64,000 bases of DNA, from positions 39,676,605 to 39,740,604 of the forward strand of contig NC_045130.1 of assembly GCF_007655135.1 (NCBI RefSeq), given 5' to 3'. The position numbers and the translations under genes are program-made. This DNA comes from Punica granatum. Lineage: Eukaryota > Streptophyta > Magnoliopsida > Myrtales > Lythraceae. Below are positions 1-13,000 of the stretch, piece by piece; position 1 is the first letter of the stretch, and each line of letters opens with the position of its first letter. The notes beneath the pieces were generated by a model. The model did not search any database. It saw nothing but the letters and a program-made list of their open reading frames with translations, and was not told the DNA's origin.

Positions 1-1704
1 AGTAGAATATCTTTTAAGAAGTAACTACATATATATATAAATATTATATTCAATATCAAAATATAAATATTATACTTAATAGTATATCTGCGATTAGAAA
101 AATTATAAATTATAGTAGCAGTAGCACTACTGTATGATTAGGTGCCACCCAAATACATGTTTATACTTAATATAAACATGCATCTTATACTTTATTTTTC
201 TTTTTAAATCAGCAATTATATTTTCCTTTCAATTCATATTATTTAATTTTATTTATGGACTTCCGGCTTCTATATTGTGTCTTTTTCTTCTATGAATTAT
301 ACTTATAGGCTTACCACTTGTACTATGGGTAATACTTTTTCTTCCTTTATCCATATATAAAAATGCTTAATCATTAAAATTGATTTTACGCTGTTTTATT
401 TTTAAAAATTTATAAAATGAAAGTACTTTTAAACTAAAAGGATTATTTTCAACTAAACATTTATTTATTTATGTAATTTGTGCCTTTTTATATTCATTCC
501 ACGTACTATTAAGATAGATTTGATATTTTATTCTGCATTCACGCACGCTTTTTGAGATAAGATTAATAAATTAGGATTTTCAATTAAATTTGTACTTAGT
601 AAAATTAATAATTATAATATTTCGTACTTATAGATTTGGTTGTATTATTATAATATGGTACATCTTTTCAACACTAAATGCACCTCATATATTTTTTGCT
701 TGTTATACTAAATAAAAGAATCCTCATATGATATCACATGTCAAAAAGGTATGGAGATCAAATGAAATATATTGCATCTACCGAATATATATATATATAT
801 ATACATACATTCATACATATTGAGTAAGAATAAGCCGCAATGGTAACATATAAAAAAATAGGAGATACTTAATTAAGCGGACTTAGCTAGAATTATATGA
901 TAATACATATTACAAATAAATACGAATTAATATTTTAATTTTATAAAATTAATTATATCTCTAACTTATATATAATTTCCTCCTAATTTTTATGTAGACA
1001 TTATTTAATCACAAATTTTAATATTTCAATAGACTTTTGCCTTTTTATATTTTTCCTATCGTATTTTCTAATTAAGTTTTCAATTTTTTTTTCCACGTCA
1101 ATATGTTTATGAAACTAAGACAATTTCGAATTTAGTGTGTTATAAACACTTCACAAGGACTATACGGTTTGTGGATGTCAGCCTTAATATCGTCACAAGA
1201 ATGAAACAAAAACTCTTCCGACGAACTGTAGGGAGATCTCTGAAACCCAAAAATCCAAGAAAGTGATTACAAAAGCAGAAAAAAATACAGCAAATTCACC
1301 CCGATAACTATTAAGTAAAATTACACGTGATAAACATATTTGATAAGCGCAATTCAAATGGAGTAATCCCTACTTCGCTGCAATCCTGATTTTTGATATC
1401 CTACAACAGTTCAACATGGATCCGCCGTGAAAGCTGAAAAGGGGTGAAAGGCCATTGGACCTGGCGAGATCCCAAGGGGGAGAATTTGAGGGTGAAGGGT
1501 CGGAGGACACAAGGCGCAAGGTAGGGGCGAGTTAACCGGAGAAGGAAATGCCGCCACCGGGAGGGTGAGGATGAAGCTGTCACCGCTTGGAGAGGGAGGA
1601 GGGAGGGAGGAGCAAAACAATCAGTCTGCAAAAACTACCGACACGGCGGTGGAGGAGAGAGGACAGTCTCCGGTGGGAGGTAGGCGGGGACCTCTCATCG
1701 GCTA
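1..1704. other. AT-rich spacer and GC-rich upstream flank, no recognised gene
   Basis: The first 1.4 kb is strongly AT-rich, with a short TA microsatellite near 788-802 and no open frame of note. From about 1401 the composition turns GC-rich. Short open frames on both strands here (up to 88 codons) match no family I know and have no splice or codon support. This part is best read as the upstream flank of the NOA1 gene. Confidence 0.6.
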
Positions 1705-1785
1705 TGCACGGGCCATTGCTTTCAGCCCATTTCATATTCTACGGGCCATTCTGGTGGGCCTGGCTTCTTCTCATGGGCTCATTAC
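1705..1785 (+). promoter_or_regulatory. Cluster of GGCCCA/TGGGCT (site II-type) motifs upstream of NOA1
   Basis: Five copies of GGGCC, AGCCCA or TGGGCT core motifs lie within about 80 bases, roughly 130-200 bases before the NOA1 start codon. In plants, site II (TCP-bound) elements of this kind are typical of housekeeping, ribosome-related and organelle-biogenesis genes, which suits a plastid translation GTPase. The motifs are seen directly; their function is inferred. Confidence 0.45.
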
Positions 1786-1908
1786 TCTACGTTTCCTGCC
1801 ACGTCATCTTCTTGTTCCCTCGTCTCGATAGGGGAAAGCATTAAACCCCGACGAGCAACTGTCCCACTGAAGTCTGAACAGGGGAGAACCTTAACAGACT
1901 GGGCATCA

Positions 1909-4900
1909 ATGGCGCCCAAAACCCTCTCGACCTTTCTCTCTCCTTTCCCTCTCCCTCATCGTTTCACCGAAGCGAGCCCGAGATTCATCGTAATTCACCG
2001 GAAGGCAGCTCGTCCCATCTCGTGCAAGTCCGAGCAATTGGACACCGAGTACCGGAGGCGCAGCTCCGAAGCGGAGCCTGAAGGCGTCGGTGCAGCTTCA
2101 CCGACCAGAGGAGAGCTCTTCCTAGAGCACCAGCGGTCGAAGGAGGCTGTAAAGCTGGCGATGAGGGATGTCAAGAAGAAGGACAAGAGGAGGAAGGACA
2201 AGCTGTTGAAGGTTAATACGGCTGTTGCGCCCTGTTATGGCTGTGGCGCTCCTTTACAGACGTATGAGGTGGATGCTCCGGGTTATGTTGACCCGGATAT
2301 TTACGAACTGGTAGGATTCCGCGAATTTCATGACATTGATCGTTTTGAGGTTCATAAGTTCATTTCTACGATGAATTTGAGCTCAAGATTGTTGCTTGTT
2401 TATTGGTTGACGAGTTCGATTTTATTATGCAATGGCATGACAATGCCATCTTTTCTTGTGGGTCAATTGAGCGTTTCCCACGCTCTTCTTTCCGCGAAGG
2501 AGAGCTTTCAGATATGAAGGTTGACTGTGATAAGTCTGAGAAAATCATTAATTCTGCTTGACTGGTCTTAATTTTTTAACCTATGATTTGGTATTTGGTT
2601 TGCAGAAGAAGAAGCATCACCAGCTCCGAACTGTTCTTTGTGGGAGATGCCGGCTTCTATCTCATGGCCACATGATCACTGCTGTGGGAGGAAATGGAGG
2701 TTATTCTGGTGGGAAACAGTTCGTTACGGCGGAAGAGCTGCACGAGAGGCTGTCCCATTTGCAGCACAAGAAAGCGCTTATTGTCAAATTGGTGCATAGT
2801 CAATTAGCTTTTCAAAATAATAGATATATTTGCAGTCTCTAATTGGAAGGTTGCATGTTTGTCTAATATTTTTGCTCAACTGCTGTTCCTGTCTAGGTTG
2901 ATATTGTGGATTTCAATGGCAGCTTTTTGTCTCGTGTACGTGATCTTGTTGGTGCAAATCCCATAATATTAGTTGTCACAAAGGTAATAATCAAGTAGCT
3001 TGGTATATTATTGATCGAGAGAAGCTGTCTAAATTGTTTGCTTCATTTTGCTAGGTGGATCTACTTCCAAAAGGAACTGATTTCAACTGTATAGGAGATT
3101 GGGCTGTTGATGCAATTACCAGGAAAAAACTTAAGTAAGTTGCAAGTCCTTGTACATGGATTCCTTTTCCACCGATTATGTTATGAGACTCATCATGGCA
3201 TAGTAGGCAGTGAGTAGAGCCGTGTAAAGGAGTAACGATATATCGTTCCTCTCCATGCAGTGTTCTCGGTGTCCACCTTACTAGTGCAAAATCTCTGACT
3301 GGAATTGCTGGAGTTGTTTCAGAAATTCAGAAGGAGAAAAAGGTTCTTTATTTGGCAGCATATTTCATTTGATTTATTTTTTGTCATATTTCTTTTGATT
3401 TATTTGTGGTCTGATATATATTATCAAGTTTCTGATTTGTTTATTTATATATTTTTATCAAATGTGTCACAGGGACGGGATGTCTACATCCTGGTGAGTA
3501 ACCTTTTTATCAGTAATCCTTTGTTAGCGCGTTTTGTTAGTGCATATCTTTATGGATCAAAAGATAAGCCAAACTAAAACTGCCACCAAAATTTAACGGT
3601 GCTCATGAATGACAGACTAGTTGGCTAGGGTTTGAACTTTCAGTCATGTTTCAACCTGGTGGAAAAAACTTTGCACAATGCTTATTGTGCTGAATCTCAG
3701 TTACGCATTCCTTTTATGCTGGCTGCACCAACCTGTTCATAGTTCATTAATTGCTCTGGCAGCTGACGCTCCACTTTGTAGGAAAAACCTTTTTGTGTCA
3801 GGCAAAAACGGTGCCTATATGATTTTCTCATATTATTGCATTCACTATATTGTATATGTCAGTAGAAGAGTACTCGTCGAAAGTCTGAAAATCCAAAAAT
3901 ATGATTTCCTTTTCTGGGATGAATGGTGCTGAAAGATTGTACAAAATATTCTAAATAGAGTTGTATATATGTTTATGGTCTTTCAGATCTTTGTCAAGTT
4001 TAAAGTGTTAGTTCATAAACTTGCTAAATGTATTACATGAAACTCTGTTGCTTTTCAGTAAGTGCAATTTTTGCAAATCCGATATAAAGATGAAAAGAAT
4101 CTGAAATGTTGCTTGCCGTAGTACAAATATGCGTGTGGTGACTGGCCAAGATGAGTTCAATTTGGGGTAGTTCTTGATAATTTGCTGTTTTATCATGACA
4201 GGGCGCAGCTAATGTTGGAAAATCTGCCTTTATCAGTGCCTTTTTAAGTAAGTCAAATAACTTTACTAACATTCTTGTCATAACCAGTCAGATAAATAAG
4301 TTGTTGAAATATATCATAACTATATAACTTTTTACTACTTTACGCATAACGAGTTTTACAGTCCTGATAAGTTGGCTCACCAGTGACATGGGCTAACAAG
4401 CATAGTATGAGTATCAAAATATATATTTCACTCCACAATACCTAGCTAGCAGCAATTTCGCTCCAGTCACCATGAGAAGCAACTTTGGTTAGAGCTATAC
4501 ACTTTTCTCATCCAAAGTTAGAAACCTATAGTCGGGGCACTGTAGTGTAAAATAGATATTGGTCAAACTATTTTGGAAACCTTTGAGAAAACTATCTTTG
4601 TAAGTACCAACAAAAGTCCTCATGAATCTGCAGTAAGATGTAAATTTTTACCAGGGCATCTAACTTTCACCTTTCTCTCTTTGCTATTAGTTGTTAGCAA
4701 ATTTCCGATTACTTACACAAATTCTCTGGTGTGATTGATTTTGATATCTTAAACATCAGGACTGATGGCACAGAAAGATCCGGTGGCAGCAGCAGCTCGG
4801 ATGTACAAACCTGTGGAATCTGCTGTCCCAGGAACAACCCTTGGTGTAATTCAAATCAATGCCTTCCCGGGAGGAGGGGTATGGACCAGCATTTAATATT

Positions 4901-6103
4901 GATGTACAGGTTGATTTTTAAGAAAATTATTTTAAGGTCCACCGAGATGCACCATATTGACATTTAGCCTTTTGTGCTTTAGAAACTTTATGACACACCG
5001 GGAGTGCACCTCCATCACAGGCAAGCTGCAGTCATCCATTCAGAAGACCTTCCTGCCCTAGCTCCTCGAAATCGACTAAGAGGGCAATCATTTCCTGTGT
5101 GTTCTCTATTTTCAATTTAGATTCTATTTAAGGTTGCTTTGTTACGTGCCTAGTATGACCAAGCACAAATCTCAGATGACAGGGCAAGCAGGTTCTGGCG
5201 GCTTAAATGGGCTTTCAATATTCTGGGGTGGTCTTGTCAGGATTGACGTCTTGAAGGTTCCAATATTGTATTTCATTAGACTCTTGCCGATTACTAATTA
5301 ATTCTAAATCTTGTTCAAATTTACGAGATAAAGATATTAGTTTCTTTAGGTCCTCCCAGAGACACACTTGACGTTTTATGGGCCTAGAGCTCTGCAAATA
5401 CATGTTGTACCCACCGAAGAAGCTGATGAGTTTTACCAGGTAATGTTTCAGTATACAAGTAACCAGTTATTTAATGATCATTGGGACGAGCTATTCCAAC
5501 CATTCAAGGTGTAGCTTTAAATGATAATGAGTTATTCCTAAATATGATATCTGGGTATATTTTCCACATGATTTTTCAATGCCAATGAAGTACCTGAATT
5601 GTTTCAGACTCATATGGGAGTTCTATTGACTCCTCCGTCCAGTAAAGACAGAGTGACCGACTGGAAAGGTCTTGAAACACAGAGACAGCTGCGTATCAAT
5701 TTTAAGGATTTCGAGAGGTATTTCTCAGCTAACTGTTTCTCTCTTTCCATCCAGATCATCTCAGTTTCGTAGTACCTTGAAATCGCACACGTATATATCT
5801 TGTACCATCTAATCTATAATAGTAAAAGTTTTTCTGTTTTCTTATGCTGGCAGGCCTGCATGTGATGTAGCTGTATCAGGCCTAGGATGGATTGCCGTTG
5901 AACCTGTAAAGAAGTGGCTTGGAAATTCGAATTTGGATGTGGAAGGAGCACCCAAAGAGTTGCATTTCACTGTCCACGTTCCTCGACCTGTCGAGATTTT
6001 TGTCAGGCCTCCTATTCCAGTTACTAAGGCTGGAGCAGAGTGGTATCAATACCAAGAACTTACCGAGAAGGAAGAGGAAGTGAGGCCACAATGGAGCTTT
6101 TGA
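1909..6103 (+). CDS. NOA1: NOA1/RIF1 circularly permuted GTPase, plastid ribosome biogenesis
   Basis: Exons: 1909-2310, 2606-2791, 2897-2983, 3055-3134, 3261-3342, 3473-3493, 4202-4247, 4760-4878, 4983-5096, 5176-5256, 5350-5439, 5608-5717, 5854-6103. They join in frame to 555 residues (Arabidopsis NOA1 is about 560). The N-terminus is Ser/Pro/basic-rich and looks like a plastid transit peptide. A zinc-finger-like pair of CxxC motifs follows (Cys109/112 and Cys146/149). The GTPase motifs come in permuted order: TKVD at 224-227, SAK at 260-262, then the P-loop GAANVGKS at 287-294, VPGTT near 324 and DTPG near 345. The protein ends in the conserved YqeH/NOA1 C-terminal domain. Family knowledge: this is a YqeH-type GTPase needed for plastid ribosome assembly; it was first described as a nitric-oxide-associated protein but is not a NO synthase. 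Exon 6 is only 21 nt. SMC2 follows about 0.9 kb downstream on the same strand. Identification is secure; splice sites come from sequence reading only. Confidence 0.95.
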
Positions 6104-6678
6104 AAACTGGCATGATCAACTGTAGATAAATTCGGCCGTAAAATAGAATCTTCCCTAGAGGTTGAACTGGCTCACAGTCTAACATCCACTCCGGGGGGAA
6201 GATATGAAGAACGAGGGGAAGGCCGAGCTCAGATTTACGAGAACTTTACGGGGTTCGGATCATATTTGTATGAAGTTGGCTGAGATGGAGGACTTGTCTG
6301 ATGTAGTTTGGTAAATTATATTACCTTTAAAAAGTGCAGAAAATAATTTGATTCGTCCATATTTTACATGGACTTAGGGCCCTTTATTGAGGGTGCAGTC
6401 CCATGCTACCACAATGTAGATAAGTTTGATTCTAGTTTACCAAACAAACCACTGGTAATTTGGTATATGGAGTCTAAGATCCTCATCTTCTCCTTGATGA
6501 TATGATCTTGGACTCGGACATGGGAAGACGATAGACGGTGGATGAATTCTTTTGTACTATATAAAGAAAGAAGGAAGCAAGTGCTCTGGAAAATGGAAAA
6601 TGGCGGGGAAAACGAAGAGAAGATTTGGGCTTTCACTTCCCAATTTCACCATATGGCCCTTTTTGTCTCACCAGCAAC

Positions 6679-6703
6679 GGCCCACCTGGGCCCAATGGGC
6701 CTT
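6679..6703 (+). promoter_or_regulatory. GGCCCA-rich (site II-type) cluster in the SMC2 promoter
   Basis: Three overlapping GGCCCA/TGGGCC cores lie within 25 bases in the short NOA1-SMC2 spacer. Such motifs are common in promoters of genes active in dividing cells. The remaining NOA1-SMC2 spacer (6104-6678) holds the NOA1 3' UTR and no other gene that I can see. Confidence 0.45.
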
Positions 6704-6790
6704 CTGGCCTACTATCGTGCTCACGTCTGGCGGGGCATAACTTGCCGGTAAACATTTGAAGTCAAAAATTTCAGGAAGGAAAGAAAAGCA

Positions 6791-6800
6791 TTTTCCCGCC
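6791..6800 (+). promoter_or_regulatory. Consensus E2F-binding site upstream of SMC2
   Basis: The sequence ttttcccgcc contains an exact TTTCCCGC E2F consensus, about 230 bases before the SMC2 start codon and just before a CT-rich leader. E2F sites mark S-phase genes in plants, and condensin subunits are such genes. The motif is seen directly; occupancy is inferred. Confidence 0.6.
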
Positions 6801-7031
6801 TCTCTCTCTTCTCTTCTTCCTCCTCTCATTTCTTCGACGCTCTTCTCTCATCTCACTACCGTCTCTCCTTCGCGTCAATCAAAATCAGATACCCTACTAG
6901 TTGAATTCTCCATTTCTGCTCGTTCCAAAGCTCTGGTTCAAGCGACTCCACTTCGAGCTTATACCTGCATATCTTTCCCAAAAACCAGTCAGGGCTTCAA
7001 GTTTCTCCACCTCATCGCGCTGCCTGCTTCC

Positions 7032-10000
7032 ATGTACATCAAGGAGATATGCCTGGAAGGGTTCAAGTCCTATGCCACGAGGACGGTTGTCCCCGGCTTC
7101 GATCCCTTCTTCAACGCAATCACAGGGCTCAACGGCTCTGGCAAATCGAACATCCTCGACTCAATTTGCTTCGTGTTAGGCATCACCAATCTCCAGCAAG
7201 TTCGCGCGGCCAACTTGCAGGAGCTCGTCTATAAGCAAGGCCAAGCTGGGATTACCAAGGCCACGGTGTCAATTGTGTTTGATAATTCCGACAGGAGCAG
7301 GAGCCCACTTGGTTATGAGGATCATTCCGAGATTACTGTGACGAGGCAGGTACAGTAGTCTTCAGTTTGCTTAGTCGAGCTGCTTAATTATGGGCAATAC
7401 AATACATGGGCTTTAGAGCATAAATTGGTTCCCCAGTTGAATCTCGTTGACATTTTCGGCTCATGCTATTAGTTGATATGTCGAGAAGGGCTCAGAATAG
7501 TCGTAATTTGTTCGACTTATGATATTGACTTATGTGTTGGTCTTATTTTGCCCAATGTGCAGATAGTTGTTGGTGGAAGGAATAAGTATCTGATCAATGG
7601 GAAACTCGCCCAACCCAGTCAGGTTCAGAACCTGTTCCATTCTGTGCAGCTTAACGTCAACAACCCGCACTTTCTCATCATGCAAGGGCGCATTACGAAG
7701 GTGCTAAATATGAAGCCCCCTGAGATATTGTCTATGCTCGAAGAGGCTGCTGGAACGAGAATGTACGAGACCAAGAAGGAGGCAGCGCTGAAGACACTTG
7801 AAAAGAAGCAGAGTAAGGTCTATGAGATCAATAAACTCCTCGACCAGGAAATAGTGCCTGCTCTGGAAAAGTTAAGAAAGGAACGGATGCAGTACATGCA
7901 ATGGTCCAACGGGAACGCCGAGTTAGATCGACTAAAGAGGTTCTGCATTGCGTATGATTTTGTCCAAGCGGAGAAGATAAGGGACAGTGCTGTTTCTGGG
8001 GTCGAAGGAGTAAAGGCCACAATTTCCGAGCTAGATTTGAACATGGCAAGAATGCGAGCAGAGTCGCAAGAAATGGAGAAAAAAGTAAATGACCTAGTGG
8101 CTCAGAAGGAGGCCAGTATGGATGGGGAGGTGAAGACACTGTCCAATAAGGTGGATGCACTCTCTCAAGATCTTGTCAGAGAAGCATCTGTTCTAAATAA
8201 CAAGGAGGACACTCTGCGAGGTGAAAGAGACAATGAACGAAAGGTGAGTTGGTTTCATGTATATGTGTACATCGGGAACAATTTATGTTGTTCCCATTGG
8301 CATAGGGGTGCTCCATATTTTGCTGGCTCTTGTTTCCCTAGATCTATTTTGTCTATTTGTGTTATAATACCTGAACACATAGCTGTGAATGTTGGGACTT
8401 CCTGATTCTTCAGATTCTTACTAATATTGAAGACCTAAAGCAATCTATCAAAGAAAGTGCTGCTGCTATCAAGAAGGCTGAAGAGGGGCAAGTTGATGTG
8501 AAGAAGAGATTTGAGGAGCTTTCTAAGAGTTTGGATGAGAAGGAAAAAGATTACCAGGTAAATTTTGTTTCTTGTGATTTAGTTTCATTTTTATTACTCA
8601 GTTGGCTTCTTTAGTCCCTTCAGCCACATTCTAACTGTTTCAACCATTGTCGGGTGCTTTATCCACTTGATAAGGGAATACTCGCTGGAAAGAGCAGCGG
8701 GAATGAGGAAAAGTGCCTTGAAGATCAATTGGCTGATGCTAAAATTGCAGTAGGCAATGCTGAAACAGAACTGAAGCAACTGAAGACAAAGATAACTCAT
8801 TGTGAAAAGGAGTTGAAAGAGAAAAAGCAACAATTAAGGTCAAAGGCTGAAGAAGCGGTTGCAGTAGAAAATGAACTTCAGGTTAGAAAGAAAGATGTTG
8901 ACAATGTTCAACAGGCACTGGAATCTCTTCCTTACAAAGAGGGTGAGATGGAGGCTCTTCAGAAGGTCCTATTATCTGCTCCAATCTCTTTCAGAGCTTT
9001 CATGTTTATGTCCAGTTTATATTCATCTTTTTGATGTGACACGGCATATTTGGTGACATTTGTTTTCTGGTCAATGCACTTCAGGATCGTGCATCGGAGT
9101 TGGAGCTGGTGCAGAAGCTCAAAGAGGAAATAAGAATCCTTTCAGCTCAGTTATCTAATGTTCAGTTTACCTATCGTGATCCTGTTAAGAATTTTGATCG
9201 GTCAAAGGTGAAAGGTGTAGTTGCAAGACTTATCAAAGTGAAGGATAGCCAGACAATGATTGCCTTAGAGGTTTGCTAATGCAATATCATGTATAAGATA
9301 TGGTTCCCCTGGGCATTTTGCCATTATAACCACAAAATCACATGTTCACCTCCTTATGGTATCAATTTGCAGGTTGCAGCAGGTGGAAAGCTGTTTAATG
9401 TAGTTGTGGATACAGAAAACACAGGAAAACAACTTCTTCAGAATGGGCAACTTCAAAGAAGAGTGACTATTATTCCATTGAATAAAATTCAGGCGAATAC
9501 TGTGCCTCCTAGAGTTCAACATGCAGCTGCAAAAGTGGTTAGTGAATATTAGCTAGACAATTAATAGAGGATTATCTTCTGCAACTTGGATTTTATCCTC
9601 AGCTAAATACAACACTAAAGAAATAAATGCTGAACTTTTAGGTTGGCAAGGAGAATGCAGAAGTGGCAATTTCTTTAGTTGGGTATGATGAGGAATTGAA
9701 GGTATTTATCTGCGAGTCTCTTGTGATGTGTATATCCTTGTTATTTTTATTTTTCCTGTTGCCCATATGCATTTGCCACCTTTATTAACTTCATATTTGT
9801 CACTGATTAGTTTCTTCTTGTTCTTTTTCATATATATATGCATGTAACTACATATATCTCCCTGGTCTTATATTATCTGAACTATTCTTATTTATGACAG
9901 AGCGCCATGGAATATGTATTTGGATCAACATTTGTTTGCAAGAGTATTGATGCTGCCAAGGAGGTGGAGATCCATCTCATTGCCATTATTGTTAATGTGC

Positions 10001-13000
10001 TGGAAAAAAATGCGTTTGGCACGATTCATTTCCAATGTGTATTATGATGTTCTACATCTGTGCAGAGTTTTCTTTTTGTTGTGCAAATGCAATTTGATTT
10101 CAAATTTGTTTCATATAACTTGTGGATGTCTGTTTAAGGTTGCATTTAGTAGTGAAATACGCACTCCAAGTGTAACCCTTCAAGGTGATATATTCCAGCC
10201 TAGTGGACTTCTTACTGGTGGGAGTCGCAAGTAAGTTACTGTCCAAAGTGGTTAAGACCTCTAAACTTTCAGCACTTTTTCAACTTGGAGAATGTCTAAC
10301 CGCACTAATTATTGTTGCAGGGGTGGAGGTGATCTGTTAAGACAACTTCATAATTTGGCTGAAGCTGAAGCTAATCTTGCTGAGCATCAGAAAAGGTTAT
10401 CTGCAATTGAAGCAAAGGTATACTGTGATATTCAATATGAAGAATCTTTTATTCATATAGATGAATATATCAATTTTGTGGACCAATTTTAATACCGGGG
10501 AATAGAGCCTCGGACAGAACAGGAAAACAAGAAATCCAGAGGAAGAAATAGCCGGACAATCTCTAGTTAGACTTCTTAGAGAGAAAGTAGCCCAAATTCT
10601 CAACGGGAAAATTTCCTATTTAACTTCATTTGAGACAAACTGTATTTGTGGCCAGAATCAGCAAAACAAGATCTCTTGTTCCAGGGAAAATAGATATAAT
10701 CATGCCGAGGTATCCACTTTACAGAGGAGATCTTTTTCCCCTTGAGTCCTTGGATTATTGGTTCTAATTAATCCTTCAACCCATCAACTGAAGCCAAACA
10801 TGTGACTTTCAACCAAAGAAAGCTCTGCTGCTCAGCAAGTTGAAATATATATATATATATGTTCTCTCTTTTCTTTTAAGCTTTTTATTTTTGAACTACT
10901 GCAAATTTGTCCTTCCTGATACACATTTTGCGGCTATTTTCTAGAATATTTTAAGTTGCAATTTGTTTATCCTATTATGGCATATTTCTGATGTCATCGT
11001 CTTTTACTGAAATGCAGATCTCTGAGCTTCAGCCTCTTCAGAAAAAGTTCCTGGATCTTAAATCACAATTGGAGCTAAAAACCTATGATCTCTCATTATT
11101 TCAGAACCGGGCTGAGCAGAATGAGCATCATAAGGTTTTCTGCTTGTCTTATGAAAGCTGCATGATATTTTATCTTATATATATAAGCAGGGGTGGGCAC
11201 GGGACAGTTTTTAGCGTGAACAGTAACCGTCCCAAATTTTCGGTTCAGGAATTTCAGTAACTGTATCAAAATGAAAAAACTGTCCCCAAATATAACCGGT
11301 TTTCCAGTTCAGGTAACCAGACTGAACCGATATTGAGAAAATAAATAAAAAATTCTGAAATCAAGAACTTAGCAGACTCCCATCCATCCATCAAAGATTC
11401 AGCACATCACAAAGACAAAAATGGGGATTAGCCGATTAGGGATTTAGGTTACATTGTTGGACATTTATTTATAATTATAATATAATATTATTATATATAT
11501 ACAAAATATAGAGATCAGAATGTCAAAGTGAAATAGGAATCAGGAACTAAGATTAGGGACTCAGTGACAAAGATTCTACTGACTTTTATCTTATATGAAC
11601 ATTAATAATAAAAATAAAAATAAAAATATAATTAAATTATATATTCGGGATGGGATGGTTAATCGCAGTTTCTAATTTTGAAACCTGTATTCGTCCCGTA
11701 ACCATTTTCCCTTCAAATTCCCGAACCGGATTATTCCCCTAACCAATTAATTCGGTCTTTCCGGTCGGTTCGGGACAGTTTTATGGGACGGTTTGGTTTT
11801 TGGGATATTTTGGATAACCCTGTATATAAGTACGTATGTCATGCTTTCTGTTTCTGGTTCATCGATGTAGCTTGTTGAATTAGTGAAGAAGATTGAGCAG
11901 GAGCTTCAAGAAGCTCAATGTGCGGTAAAAGAAAAGCAACTTCTCTATGACAACTGTGTGGCGACGGTGCAATCACTTGAGAAATCAATCAAAGAGCATT
12001 CTACTAATCGGGAGGGCAGACTGAAGGATTTGGAGAAAAATATTGGTGCAATAAAAGTTCAGATGCAAGCAGCATCGAAGGATCTCAAGGTACACTTTGT
12101 TTCTCCCTGCTTTATCTTCCTGGAGCAAGTCTCAGAGCAAGTCTTATTGTTCCTTTAGATAGAAAAGGAAAGTGCAATAATAGTTTAGGCAGCCGGTGTG
12201 CCAGATAACTAGTAGAGACCTCTTTTAACGTGAATATCTATGTCCTTAGATAATTTTACTTAAAAATGTTCTTGCATATTGATAATTTCCTACCACATTC
12301 AGATTACCTTCTTCTTTTATGCTCGATCTTGGAGATGCTAGTTTTATTCAGCGTTCTTCAATAGGTCGCAATAATTGGTTAAAGAGTTTGTGGCTCTTGG
12401 CAGGGGCATGAAAATGAAAGAGAGAGGCTGATAATGGAGATGGAAGCTATAGAACAGGAAAGTTTGTCATTGGAAAGTCAATTAGCATCTTTAAGAAGTC
12501 AAATTGAAGCTCTTGTGTCAGATGTAGAGGGACAAAAATCTAAGGTAACTCTAGATATTTTGTTTGGCAACTCTGAAGAATCCATATTCTAATCTGTGCA
12601 TACTACGCAGGTCGCTTCCATAAAAAAGAATCACGAACAGGCTCAATCTGCACTTGACCAGATCCGTATGAAGATGAAGGAATGTGATTCCCAGATCAGT
12701 AACATCGTCAAGGAGCAAGAACAACTTCAAGCCACAATAAGTGAAACAAATCTAGAGAAGAAGAGGTTGGAGAATGAGGTAATGTCCTGACCTCCAGAAG
12801 TGCAAAGTAGTTGAAGTTCTGAAGAGTCTAATAGCTAATTCCTTTGTCAGGTAAAACGGATGGAAACAGACCAAAAAGATTGCTCTCTGAAAGTTGAGAA
12901 AATGATTGAGAAGTATGCATGGATTGCATCTGAAAAACAACTGTTTGGAAAAAGTGGAACGGATTATGATTTTTCTTCTCGTGAACCGCACAAAGCAAGG

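Noticed and set aside
1401..1844. Overlapping open frames on both strands upstream of NOA1
   Set aside because: The stretch is GC-rich and so randomly open; no homology or splice structure, and it fits promoter sequence.
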